From Salvator merianae (lineage: Eukaryota; Chordata; Lepidosauria; Squamata; Teiidae): a stretch of DNA of 64,000 nt. Position 1 is the stretch's first letter. Each line of letters opens with the position of its first letter. Positions 24,001 to 36,000 of the stretch are shown in pieces. The stretch spans positions 826,189-890,188 of the forward strand of contig QVOM02000070.1 of NCBI GenBank assembly GCA_003586115.2, in the 5' to 3' direction. Made by a program: the position numbers and the translations under genes. Below the pieces are notes generated by a model. The model was not told where the DNA came from. It saw only the letters and a list, made by a program, of their open reading frames with translations, and ran no database searches.

Positions 24001-27000
24001 TCCCAAAGAGTTCTGGTACCATTATGGTGGGACTTGGACAAATGTTCAAGGCTCCTGACTTGCATGCAGCATGACTGATAAATCACAATATGAAATAATA
24101 GAATATGCATTACCATCTAAAAAGAGAAGAATGGATATAAATTAACTGTGCCATTGCTCACTAGAACTCTCATTCTGAATCACCAGTCATCAGTGGCACT
24201 TACACATTTTACACTAAGAAAAAGAAAGACAGATCTCATGCAATTGCTAACTGATTAAATTGTACTGCATTTAGAGCCTTCAGATGTGGGCTGAACCACA
24301 CTATTTTCTCAGGACTAATCGTGGCATTCCCAATATAAGCGATAGTCTGTAATGTCTCTATTATGGGAAATCCCGCAATAGTGATGCTTACCTTCATGTC
24401 TGCTGACTGTTTCATAATGAGCCTGCTTTGGGGACACTGCAAGCAACCAAGTACACAGTGAAACAACAAACGGAAGTGGGTGGGTGCTTTCCTGGCTTCC
24501 GATAGCCCCAACACAAACTTACTATGGAGTGGGCCAGCAGACATAAAAATAAGCCCAAGGCTGCTCTTTGCATCTGGCGAGGGACAGCAAGAGACAACAG
24601 TGGGATATTTTTTAGATCCCAAATTGCTTCTTCCTCCCTGGAGGCAAGTATGGTTTCCTGATGTGGAGTTCCTCAAAAGCTTTAAGGATTGTCATCATTG
24701 GGTCCCATCAAATTGGGTCCAATTCCTAGTTGACTGCATGGCTGCCTTCATACACACCCCCAAGCAGTTTTCTTGACACCGATGACAAAAGTAGTTCGTC
24801 ATTGCCTACTTCCAGGCAGAGGCTGGGGGCCAATCCTGTGACACTGCACTTTGCAAGCAGTTTGCTCTACCACTGAGCTACAGACACTCCCACTTTAAGG
24901 CCCCCTCCAGGCATCTGCAGAAAATCCCACTTTTTAGCAATATTCCAGAGTAAAGGTCCTCTAGGATAATCGCTTGTTGCCCATTGCGGCAAGCACCTGC
25001 TTCCATGCTAGTGTGATGCACACACCCAGGTATTTTGATGGTATAAAATGCCCAGAAGTGCCAGCCCCCACACATGCACAGTGACCATTTTGCCTCAGAT
25101 TTGGCCATGCATACATGCAGGGGCCATTACGCTGCTGAGCTATACCAGGTAGGACTTCGCGCTATTCTGGGAAAACCCAGACTGAGAGTTGGGTTTTCCA
25201 GATTAGGATAAAGCAGGATTTTACCCCTTTATAGCAGGACTGTGTTGGAGTTGCTACAGATGCATGTGGCAACCCCAACATAGCTATGAGGTAATCGCAC
25301 GTTGTGACACCTGTCTGCACACAGCCACAGTAGAATCGCATAACTGCACTTTTAAGCAGCACTTTAAGCACGGGTGTTCGCATGTCGCTGGAAAGGGAGA
25401 TCGCTGGGCACGGGGTCTCCATTTTGCTGCAGCAGGCCATTGCAAGACACACCCAGGGAGGGGCATGTTTCTCAGCCAGCAATCTCCCCTTCCAGAGACA
25501 TGTGAACACCTGTTCTTAAAGCTACGAGCCATTGCTGCTTTTATCCTATGCAAAGAAAGGGGAATTTGAGCAAACGTAACTCATCATGCAGGAAAACACC
25601 TGCTGAAAATTCCATTTTTAAAAGTTTATAAAAGGTATAGGAGCCCAACCTTCCTTTCCATCTGCCTACTTAAGGTTAGCAGCAATAAGAAAACAATCCT
25701 ATGCATATTTCCTCATCTATAAATAATGCTGTGTTCTAATGGTCTCAATGCTAGGTAAGCATGTTTTGGTTACACGCTTAGCTGCTACTAAATTTAAGTT
25801 GATGATCAGAGACCGCAAACTGAGAAGTTCCTCTCTTCCTGCAATCTTTATAAGATGGACATCAGAGGGTTCTGATCTTTCATTCTTTGGCAATAGTTTG
25901 GGCACTTTTAGCTTTTGTTTCCATTTGAATGAAGTGACAACAAAAACTTACACTGTACCAGCTCTGCATCTTCTGTAAAAAAAAAAAAAGAGAGAGAGAA
26001 ATAAATTAGTCTTGGCCTTGCAATGAAAAACTTCAAATATTACCCTTTCCTCATGTGAATACCAGGCTTTGATGCGGGCTCTATTTTGGCACAGAAAATA
26101 AAGTTATTTCGGTCTATAATCAGAAAACATCCCCAAAATATGGATAATTTCAACAATGTACATGGAGACTGTGAAGCTGTGCTAAGCGCTTATACGCCTC
26201 AGGGCATTGGTCCAACACAACATATGTGCATCACGTTTGCATATGTTAATCTATTTGCATAGCACTTTTAGGGCAGATAAAGAGGGCAGGCAAAAAAATA
26301 AATCAATAATAAATCAATAAAAAGGACTGAAAGAGACAGAAAATCTAGGGCTTTCTTAACCCCACTTACAACTTATTGCCATTTCTTAGGAACACTTCTT
26401 TATGAATGAGAGGAAACCCAAACAGTGATAAAGCACATGCTTTATACACAATGGCTTCATCTGGACAATATCTCAGGATAAGTCAGGCCTCTGGGTTGGC
26501 TGGTCAATTCTCAGCAGGCTCAATGACCATTTAAGGCACTTGTTTCCAAGCCTGATTTCCCAGAATGAAAAACAGTCTAAAGGCACAACAGTGATATTGG
26601 CCACCTCCAATGTCACTGTGTCTCTTCTTTAACCTGCTATTTAGTGATATTCCTGAGTAACCTATTTCCAGAATTATTGCATGTTGCCCAGATGGTAGAG
26701 TAACACTGTGGGGCAAGTGCAAGCACCTACCGGTCTGTACACTTGCTTCTGTGATGGCACAACGCATACATATGGTTACTTCGATGGTGTAAAATACCCA
26801 GAAGTGCACAACTGCCACCACCACCCCCCACATGCGCAGCCAACATTTTTGGCCTGGTTTGGCCCTGTGCTTGCGCAGTGGCCATTTTCAAGATGGTGGA
26901 TCGCTTGTGCAGGCTTTCAAACAAGGTAATTGCTCTCGCTTTACAGTCAAAACTCAGGTTGGGAGTTGATTTACCCACAATACAGTTATTGCGGGAATTC

Positions 27001-30000
27001 ACTCCTATATTTTTATTTATTTATTTATTTATTTGCATTTTTATCCCGCCCTATACCGGAAGTCTCAGGGCGGGTTACAACAATAAAAAAAACAGAATGT
27101 AAAAGGCACGCAATAAAGCAGTAGCCTGAAAGTGGGGAGGGAAAGCTGTACCCTTAGCCAAAGGCAAGGGTAAATAGGTGCGTCTTTATTGCTCTCCTAA
27201 ACATGTAAAGTGAAGAAGCTTGGCGCACATCAGAGGGAAGAGTGTTCCACAGTCTGGGGGAAACTATATCCCGGAGCTATGTTGGGACTGCTGTGGATTG
27301 CCAGAATAATCCTGGGTTTTACAACCTGTCTGGATGCAGCCAATGGCAGAAGCCTTCCAGATCCTGCCCATGAACTGACATCCAAATGAACAACTACTCA
27401 GTAGCTAACAAGTAGATTGCTGAGGTGCCAGAACACATGTTGCGTATTGGTAGGGAGCGCCAAATCTCCTAGGCCATGAGACAGGAGAATTGTCCGTGCT
27501 AGGGATAAGAAATCCAGATCTTCTGTCCCAGCTGCAGGCCTCTCATTTCCATTTAGATTTGGCCACTCAGGTATTCTCATTTAAGAAAAAAGAAAAGAAG
27601 GTTTCAACCACAGTTAATTTTAAAATCTTATTTTTGTCTTTAGACAGATTTGATCTGATGCCTTACCGACAGCAACCATGAAAGGGAAATAGAAACAGCA
27701 ACTCATTTTTATTTATCTGTTTATTTGTACTTCTGTCATGCCCTATACCCAAAGGTGTCAGGGCAGGTCACAATCAAATCAGTATAAAACAGATAAAATA
27801 AGTTAGCTAGAACAGTGACAGTGCCTGTTTTGTCGTGTTGTACTGCCCCTTCTACAGAGATGCCTGGCTGCAGCTTATAATTCCTCTACTAGCACAATAT
27901 CAGGGATGTTCTGATTCATTTTATCTCCAGTATTTGCTCTCTGACTAGCAAGACCTTGTTTTTCTTAATGTAGCAAAGTTTTGTCATACCATGTCCAAGT
28001 TGCAACAAAATTTATCTTTCAGTTAGTGTTGTTAAAAATCTATATTTTCTTCCTTCAATAAATGCATTTTATCTTTTTTATATTGACAGTAAATAAACTA
28101 ATCTAGGCTGCATCCAGACAAGGTGCAAACCTGAGTGTAAAATTCATGGCAATCCCAACACAGCTCCGGGATATAGGAGCTATATCCCACGGTATTGCTA
28201 TAGGGGGAAAAAGCCCTCTCCACTCATGTTTTCCTACTATAGCGATACTGATTTACCTGTCTGGACACTGCTGTGAGGAGACGCCATCTTGAAAATGGCC
28301 ACCACGCATACGCAGAGCCCAAAACTGGTGGCTGTACATGCACGTGTGGCGTCAATCGCACACTTCTGGATATTTCGTGCTGTTGAAATACCAGGATGTG
28401 CACACCACGCCATCATGGAAGCAAGCACCAAACAAAGCAGGTGCCTGCACTTGCCCTACACTGTTCCCCAGCTGTCTGAGCAACAAGCAATTATTCCAGA
28501 GGAATATCTGGAATATCGCTAAAGAGCGGGATTTTCAGGTGACATCTGGATGCGGCCCTAATCTATTCCTGTTTAAGACCTTGGAAGAGGTTGTTAAACT
28601 CCTGCTGAAGAAAATCAAGTAGGCTGGTACAAAATGCCATTTCAAATGCTTTCTGAACCATTGAAAACAGTCATGTCCCTCTTAGGCGAGGGATGAGTTG
28701 CCTAGCGAACTCAGCCCTAGAGCAAGGAGAGTATTCACTCCAGTTCACCTTCCTCCTGGTTGCCCCTCATTGCTTTTTCCAGAGCCTAGAGGAGGGGCGA
28801 TCCGTGCTGGGCCATCCAATGATGTCATCCAATGATGTCATCCAGTGATGTCATCCAGTGATGTCACTGCACAGCCCAACATAATTTTTCCAGCCTACCA
28901 GGAGCTCCCCAGCCCCTGCCAAGCCTCATAACAATAATCATGCAATAACAAATAACCTCCATCCCCTTTCTCACAAATGCCATGCCCACTGTACCTTGCT
29001 ATTGCGGATGAAGCTGCGCCCAGTAAGTGGATAGTTGACGGGGGTGCTGGGTAGGGCCCCCACTTGAGGGGCCCTCTCTGCAGAGTTCTCTGACCCCTTC
29101 TCCACCATGGTCTCTGAAGCTGGTTCTGGTGGAGGCCGTGGAGGCAGCTGTAATAAGCGTTTTCTTAGTGATGGGGAGTTGCTTGGCGTCGTCCGTGGGG
29201 AGGTGGTCCCTGTGCTGGGAGGAAGCAGAGCGAGAAAGAAGAATTAAGACACAAAATCACCATTTAACTCAACAGTGAAAACGGTTCTGTTGTGGGCCTC
29301 TGAGGACCTGCAACTTTTAAGAATCACAGAAAATGGAATTGGCTGAGGAAGAGTCTCTTCCACTTTTCTGATGAGACTCCGAACAGCAAAGTGACTCCCA
29401 GGCAGTTTCACTCAGGACCAGGCCTCAGCAGGCACATATGGAATTCTGTGGAATGGCATGGACACAAAATGGCTGTTTAGGGCCAGAGGACAACAGGGAG
29501 GGGAGAGATTTTTGACTGGAAGTCTTACTTTGATCACCCCGAACTCCTCTGTGATCCACTGTGGATCACAGCACGATTTGGCAGAGATCAAAGCAAGGCT
29601 TCCAGTCAAAAACCATATTTCCCCCACTGAATGCAGAGCAGCAAATAAATCCTTCAGCTGGCCTTTTTGCTTCAGTGGATTCAGGTCATCTGAAACAGCT
29701 CATGGAGGCCATAGCTGGCATGTACAATACATACCTACTGGGAACGGCATGTTCAAGGACCCAACTACACCCAAGTTTTAATCCACATTCAGCCTACTTT
29801 CATAGGAAGAGAACACAACAGACGAGTTGCAAACAGTCATCCTTTCACATTATCTAATGCAGAAAATTCCCCTTTTAGATAATGTGGAAAGAAAATGGCT
29901 ATTCACTTGCTGATGCATTCTCTCACTCTGAAGGTATAACTATTATGACTTAAAACTTAGGCATAGCTGGGCCCTAAGCCCAAGTGTTAGGAAACAAATC

Positions 30001-33000
30001 TATGTAACCATAGGCATCTCCCATCTCTGTAGGACAACAATAAGAACATCCTTCTTCTTCTTTTGATTGAACTCTTCAAAGATTTTAAAAAATTTTTTAA
30101 AAAAAAATGCAAGTTGAGCTGCTGTGGCGATAATAAAGCTGGTTCTTCCATTTCCTGTCCGGCAGAAGCTATTACCAGAGCTGAGGAATGTAAACAGGAA
30201 AGCCCCCACTTATGGGGCGAAACATGATCCTAATCCCAGGGCTGCTGGGGTCACCTAAGACCAGGGAAAGACCAGGGATTCCAAGGGGCAGCCAAGTGCA
30301 AAGAGTCTCCAGCAATCAAACTGAGGAAATAACACGTGATAAGGTCCAGTATTGGACGTCCTTCCCTCTAAGAGAAAGGCCGATTTACGGTGGTTTTACA
30401 ACTATATGGGCATACATGCAATCCCAGGATCAAAAAAGACTTCCCATCTCAGCTGTACACTCAGGCCTTCCACATCACGTGTCAGGACCATCTGCACGGA
30501 GTTAGGAAAAGAACGATATGCCACCTGCTCACTCTGCATCATAAACAAGAATACATGTGTGAGCAAACCCAGCAGAAGAACCTCTGTGGTATGCTGACAA
30601 AAGACGCCAGCAATCTCTGAACAGGCCAGGAGAATTAACTGGCTATAAGGAATCAACGAAGCAACCCAACCCTGCACTTCCTTTTCCGAATACTCCATCT
30701 CATGACCCCTCCCATGCAGTTTTCTGACTCTCCTCCTCCACTTCAGGCAGCTTAACCACAGGTTGCAACACATGGACAACCTGCTTAGCAATCATTTGGT
30801 GGGTTTTTGCTCCAATAATGAAACAGCTTGCAAGGTTTTTTTCAGCCTGCCCATTTCTCTGCACCAAAGCTTCAGTGCGTGAAAATTTAGAGGCCTGAAA
30901 CTTTGCACATACCTCGAGACAAGTTTAGTGGCATTGTCCTGAAGACTTTTTTTTTTCCAGTACATTAATTCTCTTTGCTATTGAACTTCCAGCTATTTTT
31001 GATTTACTGTAGCCCATGCAAAGCTGGGAACTTTAGCCAAGTCAAAATAAAATACCAGGTGTGGTCAGGGGAGGCAAATGTAATTGGCCCCACACAAGGA
31101 AAGGAGTGATTTAAGCCTTTCTCCCAAGCCGCAAACCTAGTGGCATAAACTTTCCCCCTGCATGGCAATCGGCATTCTAAGAAACACTGTTCTGTGCACT
31201 GTAGGTGATCCTTACCAAAAATCCAATGAAGAAAGACTGGAGTCCTGCATCTTTAATAGCAGAACAGGAGCTGGGATATCAGGCCCACACATCTTTAATA
31301 ACAGCCTTGTCCACCTTTCCCTTCCTATGTCCAGTATTTTATTTTTAAAAGCACACATGACCTTTAATTGCAGTAGTTAATATAATACCTACTAAGGCCC
31401 TCAGTGTTCTGTGGCATTCAGAGTGCACCTCCCAGGCAATCTGGGTGTCCATCAACCACACAGAGTTTTCAACTTTTTTCACTTTTCTTTCTACCCTATA
31501 ACTTATTTTGTATTTCTGCTTCTCCATCTTGTGTATAGATGCCACTGTTTGGGCTTTAAAAGTAATAGCATTCACACACACACAAACACCAGAAACTGAA
31601 GAAGTTACGTTGAAAGAATATTTTACTGTCTCATAATCTAATCTCACAACAGCAACCATATAACAAAAGAAAAAAGCAGCCTTCTCCCCACCACCACCAA
31701 AACTGAGCAGGCATAATTATATAATCTGCCCAAGATTACCATCAAAGCAATTTGAGAAATAATGGAATGCAGAAAGACACAAATGGTAACAGTAATAACG
31801 CTAACAGTAGTTGAGGGGGTGGCGACCTGGTCAGGATAGGGCCATCTTGGTAGGGCCAGACTGTGGAATAATCTCTCCCTGAGGGGCACCAGGCACCTTC
31901 ACTTATTCAGAAGATAAGTAAAAACAAATTTATTTACCCTGGCCTTTGACTGAAATAAGGAAACATCTCCCCCCTCCCCAATACAGTTCATTTAGTACTT
32001 TGTTTCTATTGTTGTTTCCTGCACTGAGACGGTTCAGGTATAGGGTGGGATAAAAATGCAAATAAATAAATAATACTAACACTGATAATAATAACAAACA
32101 TGCAGCAATAGCTGAATATTGCCATGCAAACATACATTCTCTTAACTTTGTTTTAATTAGGCCTGTCACTCAGTTGTAATCAAAATATTTTATGAGCAGT
32201 ATGAATATACACCAATCAATAAATGCGTCAGTAAAATCACCAATGGAATGAAACAATAATTTTGAATGGAAAAAAGCAGATTTGCCCTTCAGTTGGATAA
32301 CATGTCAAAGCCAGCATAACTCCAGAAGAAGTTCCTTCCCCGTGGGAAAGGAGATTTTTAAAATGTCTCTTCTATAGTAGCACCAATTTATTAAATGAAT
32401 ATATTAAAGGCTATTGGTAAAAAAAAGCAAACCATAGCTGGATTAATCCAGTAGACTAATCAGGAGGTGTTTCTGAAAAATAACTTACCATAATTTTTAA
32501 AATCTAGTCATGTAAATAAATAGCAGGGAAAAGAGAGGTACATTGTACTAGGGTTACCATACAAAAAAAGAGGGCAGGGCTTCCTGTTCCTTTAATAGCT
32601 TCATGGAAGGGGGAATTAGCATATCATGCAGGAAATGCCAGTTGAAATTCCCTCTTCTATGCAACTATTAAAGGAGCAGGAATCTTGTTCTGTTCATCAT
32701 ATTGTTATTGGGTACCAAGGAGTTGTGATCAACTCCTTATTGACTTCATGGGCATCTCCATGCAGTATTCTTGGCAGAGAGATACCGAAGTGGTTTACCA
32801 TTGCCTCCTTCCAGGGAGAGGCTGGGGGTCAAACCAGCAACCCTCTGCTTTCCAGGCACTTTGCTCTATCACTGAGCTACAGTCATTCAGACTCCATGGG
32901 TCCCTCTATGTAGGTTTTTTGGCAGAGATACAGAAGTGGTTTGCCACTGTCTACTTCTGGGGAGAGGCTGGGGATTGAACCGGCGACCCTCTGCTTTCCA

Positions 33001-36000
33001 GGCAGTTTGCTCTACTACTGAGTCTACAGCCACTCCCTCTCTTTATCATAAGGTAACGCTAATTGCACACACATAATCATTTGGCCTCTAATCCTTGCTA
33101 TTTATAAAGCATAAGCTTGTGGACACAATGTGAATTACTCACTGTAAATTGCCTTGATTTTTTTTTTAAGAAAAACAGTTAATAACTAACAAGAACAATA
33201 AGTCTTCTTTTGTTAGTCCTCATTTAAACCTCACTGCCTTCATGTTTTCAATGTCACCTCAAAAGTCATCAAGACAGTTTTTAAAAAATGAAGTTTCCCC
33301 ACTGACTCAAATGCTTATTAATTATGTGCAGAGGAGAAGAAAGAATCTATGGCTGTGTTCAGACATAACAAAAGGAGTGACTTGGAGGTGCCTCATACAG
33401 ACACCGTGTGGCCCTCGTGTTCCCAAGTCTTCCCTAATCCACCTTTTCTAGCATATAATGTTTATGAGAAGGGGGAGGGGCAGACTGGTGTGTGAACAAT
33501 CCCACCTTGAAGCCATCTCTGAGCCGCTTCAGAGATGCTTTTTTGTTGTTTCTGATCACAGCCATAAGGAGTTAATTCTTAAAAGCTAATTCCATGCAAG
33601 GGATATTTCGCAGAGGGTGGGGGAACCAAGAGTGAAATCAAATGGTAGAAGCCCTGATGTTTCTTGCTAAGATGCAGCATTTCTTCAGCCATTATTCACG
33701 CTAGGAACAAAATGACGAGGGAACTGGAGAGTGGAACTAAATTTTCATTACCCAGAGAAGATTGGGGCTCACCCAAGTGCTTAACGCAACAGACGTAAAG
33801 TCATTCCATAGATAATGCTATTGTTTGGTTCCCAGAAAACACCATGTAATGCAAAACCAGATTATGCAGTGCATTGGCACTTAGAGATAATTCAGATTAG
33901 GAGAACTTTGGAGACCGAACCTATCAATGAACTACACACTGCAGAAGGGAGATCCCTAGCAATTAAGCACTGACTGAAAAAATGGACCAGGAACCTCCTT
34001 TCCACATGTTAGTGTGGATTAAGGGGGGGGGCGCCCCCTGCTAGGATGCTACATCCACACCAGATAGAATGTAGACATTCACCTGGGCCCCAAATGGGGC
34101 TTGGTCTGGTTTACTGATACATCTCTTTTTCAAGGGCTACCAAGCGGGTGGTATATCAGACCACAGATGCCTGTGGATAGCATATCTCTGTGGTACAGTA
34201 TACCACAGGACCCACTGCCCCAATGCAACAAGGTGTGCTGTTGCAGTGGGTCACCTGTGCCTTCGGAGCTTTCGGAGATCCCCCGCATCATCTCTAAAGC
34301 TGGCAGAAGTTTCAGAGCTAGCACTGGTGCCGGAATAAGACAGGCCATCCCAATGCAGATGGCTTTGTTCCAGTTCAGGAGCCACTGTCCCAGCGAGGTC
34401 TGGTCTCCTTGGGCTGGTCTGCTACAGGTAAGTGTGAAAAGGTGGTCCAGTCTGACAGAGTGACTGCTGCCTCAGAGGCCAAAATCACCTCAATATATCC
34501 CTGGAATCTTTCAATAAAGAAGTGAAACCATATTTGACCTTTTAAATGCAGAAACGTATTATTCAAAACTGTGTTATACAAAGGAAGAGAGTACTTGATA
34601 CAGAGTTGAAAGATAGATTGTTCCTTGCTTTTCTGTGAGAAACACCTTTAAGACAACCAGGTAAAAAACAGGCTAGTAGCTGCTCTCATTTCTTAGCTTT
34701 TCTAGCGGTAGCATGACTACTCCATTTATAAGTATCGGTATGTACATGCAGGGGAGTGGCTATAGCTCAGTGGTAATGCAAGCAGCTTGGAAAGCAAAGT
34801 GTTGTCAGTTTGATCCTCAGCCTCTCCTCAGAAGTAGGCAGTGACAAACCACTTCTGTATCTCTGCCAAGAAAACTGCACAGAAGGGCCCATGGAACCTG
34901 GGAGGGACTGTAGCTCAGTGGTAGAGCAAACTGCCTGGAAAGCAAAGGATCGTCAGTTTGATCCCCAGCATCTCCCCAGAAATAGGCAATGTAAACCACT
35001 TCTGTATCAATGCCAAAAAAACTGCATAGAGGGGCCCATGGAGATGGCCATGCAGTCAACTCAGTGCTACCCAACAACAACAATGTGCGTGCAGATGACA
35101 TAGCCATCACTTTTTCACAACCAGTTTGCAAAGCTGGTGTTCAGACCCCAGGAAAAGGACACTAACATTGATTTCTTCTTAGTATCTGCAGCCCCATTCT
35201 TTCTAATGAGCTCGCGGCAAAATGGACATTTCCATTCTGCTCACCCAACCGCTCTGTGACGTAGACAGGGCCAGTTTCAGCAACTGCATTGTGCTTCATG
35301 GCAAATTGGGTGCTTGCTCCCGCATCTCCTTCCTTAGGCCAAATCCCAAACATCAATTGCAAGGGACACTAACTAGTAGGATCGCCCAGCAGGGAACAAA
35401 AACCCCTATGGACGAACACTTTCCTGTGCAACAGGCTTTAAAACAGTCACCGATCCTCGCACAAAGCAGGGCGCAGGATGGAGGAGTCACTCTAAGCTGA
35501 TGTCTGCCTGCTACATGCCAGGTTACTGGGGAGGAGAGATTTTTTTTGCCCACACTTCCAGCTTCAGTCATCATGCATCAAGTCACGCATGCATATCCAA
35601 GCTAAACAGGGGAACTTACCGGCCACCCAAGGATCTGCCCTGTGTCCTGGAGCAAAAGAGAACAAGAAAGAAAGATAGGGGAGGGAAATTCATGAAAACG
35701 AGAAATTGGGAAGCAAGAGAGAGAAAGAGAAAGATACTTGAAGGCCACGAGCGCGAGAGAAAATAACCGAAATGCTGACTTGGCCATTTGCTCCTTACCA
35801 GCTCTGTAGCTCGCACTCTTATTTTGGTTTTTCCTCCTCCTCCTCCTCCTCTACCGCCCTCCCCAGCTGGCAGGTGGTTGTGTTACACACAGCAGCTGCT
35901 GGTGGACTGGGGCAGTGAGAAGCAGAGACGCCGGCCAGAGTTTAGCAAGAAACCTATCCCAACCTTCAAACTCCCCCAACGCCCTCCTGCCTGCCTTCAG

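Larger units (their letters stand above)
15632..25951 (-). other. GRAMD1A intron 3
   Basis: 10.3-kb intron. Besides the listed repeats it includes a purine-rich stretch at about 18.23-19.10 kb and unassigned DNA at 15.94-16.33, 20.0-21.0, 21.93-22.28 and 23.34-24.26 kb, where no feature was recognised. Confidence 0.65.
25973..28994 (-). other. GRAMD1A intron 2
   Basis: Holds a hAT-type MITE with a nested L2-like end (26453-27342), another L2-like 3' end (27705-27800), a complete hAT MITE (28106-28557) and a 13-bp tandem repeat (28814-28865). 25995-26450 shows nothing recognisable. Confidence 0.7.

Noticed and set aside
24236..24676. 146-codon minus-strand frame
   Set aside because: Lies over a non-autonomous DNA element whose related copy at 55.4-55.8 kb does not keep the frame.
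25162..25569. Three overlapping frames of about 90-115 codons
   Set aside because: Explained by the hairpin repeat, which mirrors open frames onto both strands.
29100..29112. Internal Met (ETMVEK) in exon 2 as the GRAMD1A start
   Set aside because: An in-phase upstream exon in the CpG island supplies MFD and the sequence between is collinear with other vertebrate GRAMD1A proteins.
34754..34830. Possible tRNA gene
   Set aside because: A and B boxes are present, but it is the head of a SINE repeated many times in the window and no closed acceptor stem is seen.
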